Assembly (NCBI GenBank): GCA_050255815.1
Contig: JBLMVJ010000042.1
Location: forward strand, 1 to 12,124
Source of the DNA: JAGORM01 sp050255815
Lineage (GTDB): Bacteria > Patescibacteriota > Microgenomatia > Levybacterales > GWA1-39-11
Direction: 5' to 3'
Length of the DNA stretch: 12,124 nucleotides
The translations under genes and the position numbers were made by a program. How positions within the stretch are numbered: position 1 is the stretch's first letter; each line of letters starts with the position of its first letter. Of the stretch, positions 6,842 through 12,124 are shown piece by piece. Below the pieces are notes generated by a model. The model was not told where the DNA came from, did no database searches, and saw only the letters and a program-made list of their open reading frames with translations.

Positions 6842-7128
6842 TAGCTTACTCCTATAAAGTCGATTTTAGGGAAATATCCGCGGACTGATCCCCAGAATTT
6901 ATCTGATAGGTTGTTTGAGAATTTTGCAAATTGGGAAGTAGAAGATTTTGCCAGGAGAGACTGCTCATAGCGCCTGATGATCTCCAGCGCCTTTTCGCCC
7001 TCTGTGTTGTACTCTGATTGGTATTTCTCAGGCTCCAGCTTGTACCGGTCATGGAGAGCCTTGAAGGTTTCAAAAAAATCCTTGTTTTCTTCCAGCATAG
7101 TTAAGAAGAATTTTTCATGTTTGGTCAT
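6841..7128 (-). CDS. Hypothetical 95-residue protein upstream of greA
   Basis: Not recognised. The protein is soluble, strongly charged and mostly helical. The N-terminal part (KHEKFFLTMLEENKDFF, FKALHDRYKLEPEKY) is followed by an acidic-basic helix (EKALEIIRRYEQSLL) and an aromatic C-terminus (KFWGSVRGYFPKIDF). There is no signal peptide, membrane span or catalytic motif. A longer reading from TTG at 7143 is open, but I chose the ATG at 7128 because a -10 (TACAAT on -) covers the bases between these two starts and ends exactly 6 bases before 7128. Its stop overlaps the greA start in TAATG, so the two are translated together. That suggests, without showing, a role near transcription or stress response. 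Confidence 0.7.
   Translation of the reverse strand: MTKHEKFFLTMLEENKDFFETFKALHDRYKLEPEKYQSEYNTEGEKALEIIRRYEQSLLAKSSTSQFAKFSNNLSDKFWGSVRGYFPKIDFIGVS
6849..6853 (-). promoter_or_regulatory. Shine-Dalgarno site of greA
   Basis: AGGAG on the - strand, 7 bases before the ATG at 6841, placed within the last codons of the upstream gene. It is the clearest Shine-Dalgarno site in the window. It shows that the organism uses this mode for an internal operon gene while most first genes lack it. Confidence 0.75.
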
Positions 7129-7134
7129 TTGCAT

Positions 7135-7163
7135 ATTGTACAAAAGTTTTAAGGAAAAGTCGA
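7135..7163 (-). promoter_or_regulatory. Promoter of the hypothetical-greA operon; predicted leaderless
   Basis: On the - strand: TCGACT (7163-7158, 4 of 6 consensus bases), a 17-base spacer and TACAAT (7140-7135), with 6 bases to the ATG at 7128. The in-frame ATG at 7134 directly follows the -10, so it should lie upstream of the transcript. The divergent hydrolase promoter sits in the same 72-base gap. Confidence 0.5.
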
Positions 7164-7183
7164 GGCTGTATAGCCGAAAGTGA

Positions 7184-7192
7184 TGGTATAAT
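7184..7192 (+). promoter_or_regulatory. Extended -10 promoter of the secreted hydrolase gene; predicted leaderless
   Basis: TGGTATAAT is a perfect extended -10 (TG, one base, TATAAT). It is followed by GGAAACCC and then the ATG at 7201, so the mRNA should start within a base or two of the start codon. There is no matching -35. Confidence 0.65.
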
Positions 7193-7200
7193 GGAAACCC

Positions 7201-8358
7201 ATGAAAAAGGTTCTGTTAACTATATCCATATTCTGCTTGCTCTGTACTATATTCTTGCCTACGGCTTACGCTGCTGATGATCCGCTTTCCCGGCCTAATA
7301 ATTTCTATGGAATCCATATCTTGTTTCCTTCTGAACTGGAAGATGCTGCAAAATTAGTAAACTCCAATGGTGGCTCCTGGGGGTATGTAACAATTCCCAT
7401 ACAATCAGGAGACCGTGACCTGGAGAAGTGGCAGAATTTCATGGATGACGCTGCCCGCATGAAAGTGATTCCTATTTTACGTCTTGCCACCCAGCCGGAC
7501 CCTTTTAATACCAGCGTCTGGCGAAAACCTAACCAGTATGATGTTTTAGATTTTGCAAATTTCCTCAGTAGCCTCAATTGGCCAACTAAAAATAAGTACG
7601 TTATTTTGTTTAATGAAGTGAACCGTTCTGATGAATGGGGCGGGGAATATCCTGACCCCCAAAGGTATTCAGATTTAGTGTCTTACTCTCATGAGGTTTT
7701 TAAAAGTAAGGACCCTAATTTTTATCTTATCCTTTCCGGCATGGATGATTCTGCTCCAAATGACTACAAGAACTACATAAACGGTTTTGTTTACCTGCAG
7801 GACCTAACCTCCTTTGCTGTCCAGGATAAAGTTGATGGTTTTTCTAGCCATTCATACCCTAACCCCGGCTTCTCTTCCTATCCTTCAGAGAATAAACAAA
7901 TAGGCGTAGCATCTTATAAATATGAATACGCAATTTTAAATACTGACCCTTCCAGGAAGATTCCCGCTTTTATTACAGAAACCGGCTGGGGCAGTAAATC
8001 GTTGCCGGATTCCGTAGTTTCAAAATATTTCCAGATGACGTTTTCCCAAATCTGGCAAAAAGATGCGGATAAAATAGTAGCCATTACACCGTTCCTGCTG
8101 AAAGCTACCGGTCCTTTTGATGCGTTCTCATTTTTTAATAACGGGAAAGCACGCGATTTTTATACCAGTATTTTCAATATGCCAAAAACAAAAGGTGATC
8201 CGGAGATAGAAAAGGCTACGGGGTTGGTTAAAATTGCATCAGCTGCAACCGTAAAAGCAGAAAGTTTTAAACCTGCGCATCAGCCAAAACAAACTATAGT
8301 GCAGGTAATTATGAATAATTATTTGAAGAAAATATTGGGCGTCTCTATGATACAATAA
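7201..8358 (+). CDS. Secreted clan GH-A-like glycoside hydrolase
   Basis: A 385-residue exported protein predicted to hydrolyse a beta-linked polysaccharide; the substrate is unknown. Residues 1-24 form a classic signal peptide with likely cleavage after AYA. The mature part looks like a (beta/alpha)8 barrel with clan-A catalytic motifs: an Asn-Glu pair in LFNEVN (E139, acid/base) at the end of a strand, and ITETGWG (E260, nucleophile) about 120 residues later. Other barrel landmarks are YGIHI (36-40), VIPILRLA (89-96) and DGFSSHSYPNP (212-222). The barrel ends near 330. A less conserved basic tail follows (about 350-385), ending in an amphipathic stretch that might attach to the cell surface. 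The ATG at 7201 has the signal peptide directly behind it and an extended -10 eight bases upstream. GH family cannot be fixed by eye (GH5- or GH39-like). Binding without catalysis is possible. Confidence 0.75.
   Translation: MKKVLLTISIFCLLCTIFLPTAYAADDPLSRPNNFYGIHILFPSELEDAAKLVNSNGGSWGYVTIPIQSGDRDLEKWQNFMDDAARMKVIPILRLATQPDPFNTSVWRKPNQYDVLDFANFLSSLNWPTKNKYVILFNEVNRSDEWGGEYPDPQRYSDLVSYSHEVFKSKDPNFYLILSGMDDSAPNDYKNYINGFVYLQDLTSFAVQDKVDGFSSHSYPNPGFSSYPSENKQIGVASYKYEYAILNTDPSRKIPAFITETGWGSKSLPDSVVSKYFQMTFSQIWQKDADKIVAITPFLLKATGPFDAFSFFNNGKARDFYTSIFNMPKTKGDPEIEKATGLVKIASAATVKAESFKPAHQPKQTIVQVIMNNYLKKILGVSMIQ
8348..8356 (+). promoter_or_regulatory. Extended -10 inside the end of the hydrolase gene, for the metallopeptidase gene
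   Basis: TGATACAAT (TG, one base, TACAAT) covers the last codons and part of the stop of the hydrolase gene and ends 12 bases before the ATG at 8369. The predicted leader is about 5 bases with no Shine-Dalgarno sequence. No -35 was found. Confidence 0.4.
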
Positions 8359-8368
8359 TTGACCTCTT

Positions 8369-8812
8369 ATGTTGGAGCATTTTTTTACCAAGAAGAAGAA
8401 AGCGGTAGTAAGAAAAAAGGTTAAAACTGCTAAGAAGCTAGAATGGCATACTGACTATGAATTAACTGAACGCGTAAGGGCATTGGTCTCAGAAATTGAT
8501 TTTTCCCATATCCCAAAACACCGGATTTTTTGTTTTAGGACTGACGGTTCCAAATCCCGGTCTTACGCCAGGATTTGGGCTTTCCCTAAAATCTTCCAAA
8601 CCGTGTTAGACATAGAGCCGGCATATGTCATAGAGGTATTAAATAAATACTTTAACAGGCTGGACCATGAAGAACAGACTAAAGTTTTAATCCATGAACT
8701 TCTGCATATTCCCAGAAATTTTTCCGGGTCTCTGCTGCCGCATACATACGGAAATAAACAAATAGATAAAGAAGTGGAAAAAATCTATAGGAATCTAAAA
8801 GCGAAAGTCTAG
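8369..8812 (+). CDS. Putative HExxH zinc metallopeptidase
   Basis: A 147-residue soluble protein with a zinc-peptidase motif HELLH at 109-113 in the helix VLIHELLHI, and a further histidine, H125 in LLPHTYG, as the likely third ligand after the short linker IPRNFSGS. This spacing and the surrounding HIP-x-x-FSG pattern resemble the putative phage metallopeptidase family (PF18894, from memory), which also occurs in archaea and small-genome bacteria. The first 24 residues are a lysine/arginine-rich tail (KKKKAVVRKKVKTAKK). The basic tail could bind nucleic acid or simply be disordered. The middle part (about 45-85) has a conserved-looking strand set with R/W residues. The ATG at 8369 lies 10 bases after the hydrolase stop. 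The substrate is unknown. No phage genes lie nearby, so a resident cellular role is more likely than a prophage remnant. Confidence 0.65.
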   Translation: MLEHFFTKKKKAVVRKKVKTAKKLEWHTDYELTERVRALVSEIDFSHIPKHRIFCFRTDGSKSRSYARIWAFPKIFQTVLDIEPAYVIEVLNKYFNRLDHEEQTKVLIHELLHIPRNFSGSLLPHTYGNKQIDKEVEKIYRNLKAKV

Positions 8813-8834
8813 TATTTGAGCAGGATCCTGGCGT

Positions 8835-8899
8835 GTAGCAGGTGGCACGTAGCAAGTGGTAGAAAACTACATGCTATATGCTACAAGCCACATGCAAGC
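8835..8899. repeat. Imperfect inverted repeat built from GTAGCA/GTGGC units
   Basis: Two near-identical 14-base units stand in tandem at 8835-8848 and 8849-8862 (GTAGCAGGTGGCAC, GTAGCAAGTGGTAG). An AAAA loop (8863-8866) and an opposing arm (8867-8899) follow. Paired blocks are GTAG/CTAC (8859-8862 with 8867-8870), GTAGCA/TGCTAC (8849-8854 with 8879-8884), GTGGC/GCCAC (8842-8846 with 8887-8891) and GCA/TGC (8838-8840 with 8893-8895), separated by unpaired bases. No T-run follows, so it is not a standard terminator. It occupies most of the 108-base gap before the delta-like gene and resembles a dispersed palindromic repeat. Confidence 0.6.
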
Positions 8900-8920
8900 T
8901 ATTATGTTTAAACTTTTCTT

Positions 8921-9586
8921 ATGATCTATATTTTACATGGTGATGACGTAGCTGCTTCCAGAACAAGACTAGGAGAGCTTACATCTGAATTTGCTTCAGT
9001 AACTACCCTGGATGGAGAAAAAGCAACCACTGCGGATTTAGTACAAGCACTATCTACTTCTGACTTGTTTTTGGATGCAAAATGCGTGGTAGTGGAAAAA
9101 GTATTGAGGCTGCCAAAAAAAGAAATGGACAAACTCCTGGACCTTATTTTTTCTAACTCAAATACTATTATCCTCTGGCATAATACGGAACTTTCAAAAA
9201 CATTTTTTTCTAAAGTGAAACAGGCAAAAGTAGAGGTATTTATGCTGCCTAAATTATTTTTCACTTTTTTAGACGGCTTTTATCCCGGGAATTTTAAACG
9301 TGAGTTAGATCTGCTGCAAAGAATGGAGAACGTGGAAGCAGAGCAGATTTTCTATGCGCTGGTAAAAAGAATGCGGCAGATGCTGCACCTTAAACTGCAT
9401 GTAAGCTCTGAAGAGCTTTCTAAAATGAGCCCCTGGCAAATGGGGAAAGTCCAGGACCAGGCCGGGCATTGGGAGTTGGGTGAATTGGAAAAAATGTACG
9501 GGGAGTTATTTGGGCTTGAGAAGAAAATTAAAACGTCCGGATTAGCGCTTCCTTTAAAAAAACACCTGGATTTCTTACTTATTTAA
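8921..9586 (+). CDS. holA: DNA polymerase III delta subunit-like protein (short form)
   Basis: The delta subunit opens the sliding clamp within the clamp loader at the replication fork. The 221-residue product begins like HolA: a first strand MIYILHGDD where relatives have a similar F-x-G-E/D pattern, then a degenerate P-loop-less N-terminal domain with the typical DLFLDAKCVVVEKV segment (49-62, compare the LF...R-lVvv motif), a strand ending ILWHNTELSK (84-93), and a C-terminal helical region ending in LPLKKHLDFLLI. Common HolA proteins are about 330-340 residues, so roughly a third is missing, mostly from the middle and the C-terminal collar domain. There is no frameshift sign. The ATG at 8921 has no clear Shine-Dalgarno sequence; a weak TATTAT lies at 8900-8905. 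The family call rests on overall pattern and order, not one decisive motif. Confidence 0.65.
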   Translation: MIYILHGDDVAASRTRLGELTSEFASVTTLDGEKATTADLVQALSTSDLFLDAKCVVVEKVLRLPKKEMDKLLDLIFSNSNTIILWHNTELSKTFFSKVKQAKVEVFMLPKLFFTFLDGFYPGNFKRELDLLQRMENVEAEQIFYALVKRMRQMLHLKLHVSSEELSKMSPWQMGKVQDQAGHWELGELEKMYGELFGLEKKIKTSGLALPLKKHLDFLLI

Positions 9587-9599
9587 GACTAAACTCAGC

Positions 9600-9629
9600 T
9601 TGACATTTTACATACTGCAGAGTTACACT
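9600..9629 (+). promoter_or_regulatory. Sigma-70-type promoter of the phosphohexomutase operon
   Basis: A perfect -35 TTGACA (9600-9605), an 18-base spacer and TACACT (9624-9629), 12 bases before the ATG at 9642. The predicted leader is about 6 bases. The promoter covers the upstream in-frame TTG at 9600, which therefore cannot be the start. It lies 13 bases after the delta-like gene's stop codon. Confidence 0.6.
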
Positions 9630-9641
9630 AATATCCTTCAT

Positions 9642-11036
9642 ATGCCACAACTTAAGAGAACCATGTTCCGTGAATATGACCTCAGGGGACGGGAATCAGA
9701 AGATGAACTGAATGATACATCTGTTTACTACATAGCAAGGGGTTTTGGGACGTACCTGCATAAAATTGGCATTACGGAATGTGTTGTGGGGAATGATGCG
9801 CGCGCAACCTCAGAAAGCTTCCATAACCAGGCTATCAAAGGATTGACGGAGTGCGGCATTAATGTGGTAGATATTGGCACGGCCACAACCCCCATGAGCT
9901 ACTGGTCTCAATTTTACCTGAAGGTGAAAGGCCTTCTTATGATTACTGCTTCGCATAACCCAGCAGGGTGGAATGGAGTAAAACTGGGGACTGATTTATC
10001 AAAGACTTTATTAACTGCAGAGCTACAGGAGGTATATGACATTATTGAGAAAGAAGAGTTTGTGGACGGAAAAGGGACCGTGAGAAAAGAAGAAATTTTT
10101 GATGCATATACCAAAGATTTAATTTCCCGCGCAAAAATAACCAAAAAGTTTAAGATTTTGGTAAACACCGGGAATGGGACTGCCGGGTTGTTCTATCCTA
10201 AGATGTTGAATGCCGCAGGATGTGAAGTGGTAGAGCACTATACTGAAGTAGACCCTTCCTACCCGCACTATACGGCAAACCCGGATGGGACAGCTATGAT
10301 GGAAGACACCGGGAAACAGACGGTAGACAACAAATGTGAATTTGGGTTTGCGTTTGATGGAGATGGGGACAGGCTTGGGATAGTAGATGAGAAAGGCCAG
10401 ACTATTTGGCCTGACCGGTATGAAATTCTGCTGTCCCGTTTAGTGTTATCAAAGCATCCGGGGGCTAAAATTGTTTTTGATGTGAAGGTGTCAGAAGCAT
10501 TACCGGAAGATATTAAGGCTCATGGCGGTGTTCCTATCATGTGGAAGACCGGGCATTCTTATATTAAGGCAAAGCTGCAGGAGGAGAAGGCAGCATTGGC
10601 AGGGGAAATGAGCGGGCATATTTTCTTTGTTGATGATTTTTACGGGTTTGATGATGGTATTTTTGCCGCACTTAAATTCTTAGAATTTATGAGCACCCAG
10701 GATAAGCCCCTGTCTGAAATAGTGGCAACTACTCCGTATTATATTTCAACCCCAACCATCCAGGTAAAAACTACGGATGAAGATAAATACCAGATTGTAG
10801 ATGAACTGGTAAAAGAGTTTAAATCCGAAGGGCATAAAATGGTAGACATAAACGGGGCGCGTGTGTATATAGGTGACGGGTGGGGCCTGGTGAGGGCATC
10901 ATCAAATACGCCTACGCTTGTTCTTAGGTTTGAAGCAAAGACCCAGGAAGGACTGGAAAAAATACAGAATATATTTAAAGAAAAACTGGCAAAGTTTGAC
11001 AAGGTAAGTAAAGACTGGGATTCTTCTGGGCATTAA
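9642..11036 (+). CDS. Phosphomannomutase/phosphoglucomutase
   Basis: Interconverts hexose 6-phosphate and hexose 1-phosphate (mannose and/or glucose), supplying sugar nucleotides for glycans. From the ATG at 9642 it has 464 residues, normal for the alpha-D-phosphohexomutase family. All four active-site elements are present: the phosphoserine loop TASHNP (102-107, S104), the Mg2+ loop DGDGDR (239-244), the sugar-binding GEMSGH (321-326) and the phosphate-binding RASSNTP (418-424). The N-terminus MFREYDLRG (8-16) is typical of bacterial AlgC/ManB types. A 14-residue upstream extension from TTG at 9600 is open but coincides with the promoter -35, so it is rejected. The next gene begins 1 base after the stop, forming an operon with an inositol-monophosphatase-like protein. 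GEMSGH is usual in dual-specificity mutases; I cannot separate mannose from glucose preference. Confidence 0.92.
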   Translation: MPQLKRTMFREYDLRGRESEDELNDTSVYYIARGFGTYLHKIGITECVVGNDARATSESFHNQAIKGLTECGINVVDIGTATTPMSYWSQFYLKVKGLLMITASHNPAGWNGVKLGTDLSKTLLTAELQEVYDIIEKEEFVDGKGTVRKEEIFDAYTKDLISRAKITKKFKILVNTGNGTAGLFYPKMLNAAGCEVVEHYTEVDPSYPHYTANPDGTAMMEDTGKQTVDNKCEFGFAFDGDGDRLGIVDEKGQTIWPDRYEILLSRLVLSKHPGAKIVFDVKVSEALPEDIKAHGGVPIMWKTGHSYIKAKLQEEKAALAGEMSGHIFFVDDFYGFDDGIFAALKFLEFMSTQDKPLSEIVATTPYYISTPTIQVKTTDEDKYQIVDELVKEFKSEGHKMVDINGARVYIGDGWGLVRASSNTPTLVLRFEAKTQEGLEKIQNIFKEKLAKFDKVSKDWDSSGH

Positions 11037-11037
11037 T

Positions 11038-11838
11038 ATGTCATACTCTCCATTTCTCCAGAAAGCTTTATCAGAAGCGTCTGAGATAGCAACTTCTTAT
11101 TTTGGAAAAACTACTGCAATTGCTAAAGAGGGTGATAATAATCAAGTTCTTACAGAGGCTGATCTTCAGGTAGGAAAATATATAGTTACCGAAATTGAGA
11201 AAGAATTTCCTGAGCACAATATTATTGATGAAGAGGCAGGAGTTTTAAACAAGAAATCAGATTTTACCTGGGTTATAGACCCTATAGATGGCACCAGCAA
11301 TTTTGCAGCGGGTACTCCTAATTACGGAATTATTATTGGATTATTGCATTTAGACCAACCTATTGCCGGCGGTGTCGCACTGCCGTTTTTTAAGGAAATA
11401 ACAACAGCAGAGAAAGAGAAGGGAGCTTTCTGTAGTGGAAAAAAGTTAGCGGTTACTCAAGAATCTAGTTTGTTATCAAGTCTGGTAGCATATGCTATTG
11501 ACGGACACCAGGAAAATGCCAATATGACCTATGACGAGTGCAAAATATTAGCAGATATTGTCTTAGGGATAAGAAATTTGCGCGCTTCAGGAAGTATAGT
11601 AGATGGCATGATGGTTGCGAAAGGCAAGTATGGTGCTTACTTAAACCGTACCAGTAAGATATGGGATAATGTAGGACAGCATATTATTATTGAAGAAGCA
11701 GGAGGGGTATATACGGATTTTTTTGGTAAACCCATGGATTATTCAAACCCATTTGGCAAGGCAAAACAAAATTTTACCTGGTGCATAGGAAGTCCTACGC
11801 TTCATAAGCAACTTCAGGAAATTATACACTCAACCTAG
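11038..11838 (+). CDS. Inositol monophosphatase family phosphatase
   Basis: A Mg2+-dependent sugar/inositol phosphate phosphatase of 266 residues, the normal family length. Metal-site motifs are visible: DEEAG (64-68, with E65/E66), the signature DPIDGTSNF (81-89) with both aspartates, and WDNVGQHIIIEEAGG (209-223) near the end. In the last motif, the usual WDxAAG reads WDNVGQ, but the metal-binding D210 is kept. ASGSIVDGMM (183-192) fits the helix before it. The gene starts 1 base after the mutase stop and has no strong Shine-Dalgarno sequence, so coupled translation is likely. Possible substrates include inositol phosphate, fructose 1,6-bisphosphate and 3'-phosphoadenosine phosphate. The mutase neighbour favours a sugar phosphate, but specificity cannot be read from sequence. 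Confidence 0.88.
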   Translation: MSYSPFLQKALSEASEIATSYFGKTTAIAKEGDNNQVLTEADLQVGKYIVTEIEKEFPEHNIIDEEAGVLNKKSDFTWVIDPIDGTSNFAAGTPNYGIIIGLLHLDQPIAGGVALPFFKEITTAEKEKGAFCSGKKLAVTQESSLLSSLVAYAIDGHQENANMTYDECKILADIVLGIRNLRASGSIVDGMMVAKGKYGAYLNRTSKIWDNVGQHIIIEEAGGVYTDFFGKPMDYSNPFGKAKQNFTWCIGSPTLHKQLQEIIHST

Positions 11839-11887
11839 ATAAAACGAACAGATAAAAACGGAGTTACCTCAATTTCTCTCCGAGTAG

Positions 11888-11911
11888 AAAAGCTGGAGGA
11901 AGCTGTTTTTT
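11888..11911 (+). terminator. Probable intrinsic terminator after the mutase-phosphatase operon
   Basis: AAAAGCT (11888-11894), loop GGAGGA, AGCT (11901-11904), a bulged G, then six T (11906-11911). The stem is short and AT-rich outside the AGCT core. A separate 5-base inverted repeat, CGGAG/CTCCG (11859-11863 with 11878-11882), lies just upstream. The next promoter begins 2 bases later. Confidence 0.45.
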
Positions 11912-11912
11912 C

Positions 11913-11941
11913 TTGACAACATTCTTCTAATCCCGTACGCT
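11913..11941 (+). promoter_or_regulatory. Sigma-70-type promoter of the last gene; predicted leaderless
   Basis: A perfect TTGACA (11913-11918), a 17-base spacer and TACGCT (11936-11941), 8 bases before the ATG at 11950. Transcription should start within about two bases of the ATG. No Shine-Dalgarno sequence is present. Confidence 0.6.
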
Positions 11942-11949
11942 AAAAGCAT

Positions 11950-12124
11950 ATGGAACCTTCAGGGGGAAGTTCTGGCGTGGGAAAGACAGAGGAGACGGTT
12001 CAGGCTCCTATTGTCCACCCGCCTCCCAAAAAAAATATTATTGACAGCTTCCATATCAACCTGCCAACTTCCATAAAACCGTATCTTGCACCGGTAGGAA
12101 TAGTTCTTGCAATCTTACTGGTAG
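11950..12124 (+). CDS. N-terminus of an unknown membrane protein, cut by the window end
   Basis: The frame is open from the ATG at 11950 to the window edge (58 codons seen). Residues 1-43 are hydrophilic and likely disordered: a Gly/Ser-rich start, then HPPPKK (23-28). From about residue 44 a hydrophobic segment begins (YLAPVGIVLAILLV) that looks like a membrane span anchoring a protein with a short cytoplasmic N-terminus. The start is supported by the strong promoter just upstream. The rest of the protein is not available, so no family can be named. Confidence 0.6.
   Translation, partial: MEPSGGSSGVGKTEETVQAPIVHPPPKKNIIDSFHINLPTSIKPYLAPVGIVLAILLV

Noticed and set aside
8835..8899. CRISPR-like or terminator reading of the GTAGCA repeats
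   Set aside because: Only two adjacent units with no spacers of even length, and no T-run after the hairpin.
9600..9641. TTG start giving a 14-residue extension of the phosphohexomutase
   Set aside because: The TTG is part of a perfect TTGACA -35 box, and the family N-terminus begins near the ATG at 9642.
1..12124. Alternative genetic code (TGA as glycine)
   Set aside because: TGA ends the TauE-cupredoxin gene exactly at the overlap with the next start, and the other genes end normally at TAA or TAG.

Overview
The window looks like chromosomal DNA from a small-genome bacterium, most likely of the Candidate Phyla Radiation (Patescibacteria, possibly the Microgenomates side). This placement is an inference. 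It rests on the compact layout, a very short DNA polymerase III delta-like protein, the mixture of short conserved genes and unrecognised small proteins, and moderate GC content. TAA, TAG and TGA all appear as stops, so the SR1/Gracilibacteria code (TGA = Gly) does not apply. No rRNA, tRNA, CRISPR, transposase or phage structural gene was seen.

Layout. (1) Bases 1-2367 hold the 3' part of a copper-handling operon on +: a Cu+ P-type ATPase (5' end outside the window), a TauE/DsbD-like membrane protein fused to a C-terminal cupredoxin domain, and a 71-residue CopZ-like metallochaperone. (2) 2475-3161 holds a small two-span membrane protein and a doubtful 75-residue ORF. (3) 5046-3181 on - is a DUF2207-type secreted/membrane protein with a poly-glycine tail. 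Diverging from it is a Clp-like AAA+ protein that consists of one D2-type module. (4) Converging on that gene from 7128 is a two-gene - operon: an unknown 95-residue protein and greA. (5) From 7201 to the end, all genes are on +: a secreted clan-A glycoside hydrolase, a putative HExxH metallopeptidase, a delta-like replication protein, a phosphomannomutase/phosphoglucomutase with an inositol-monophosphatase-like protein, and the start of an unknown membrane protein cut by the window end.

The main whole-window observation concerns regulation. In front of eight genes that are first in their transcription unit, a good -10 hexamer ends only 6-13 bases before the start codon. That predicts mRNAs with no leader, or one of a few bases. 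By contrast greA, second in its operon, has a textbook Shine-Dalgarno sequence, AGGAG, 7 bases before its ATG. The pattern also corrects two start codons (7128 and 9642). It suggests that leaderless initiation is the usual mode for first genes here, with Shine-Dalgarno or overlapping stop/start coupling used at some internal genes.

Functional groups: copper export and buffering; envelope functions (DUF2207, secreted glycosidase, sugar-phosphate mutase, terminal membrane protein); protein quality control (Clp-like unfoldase, metallopeptidase); and information processing (GreA, delta). Adjacent genes mostly appear to be independent transcription units rather than one pathway.
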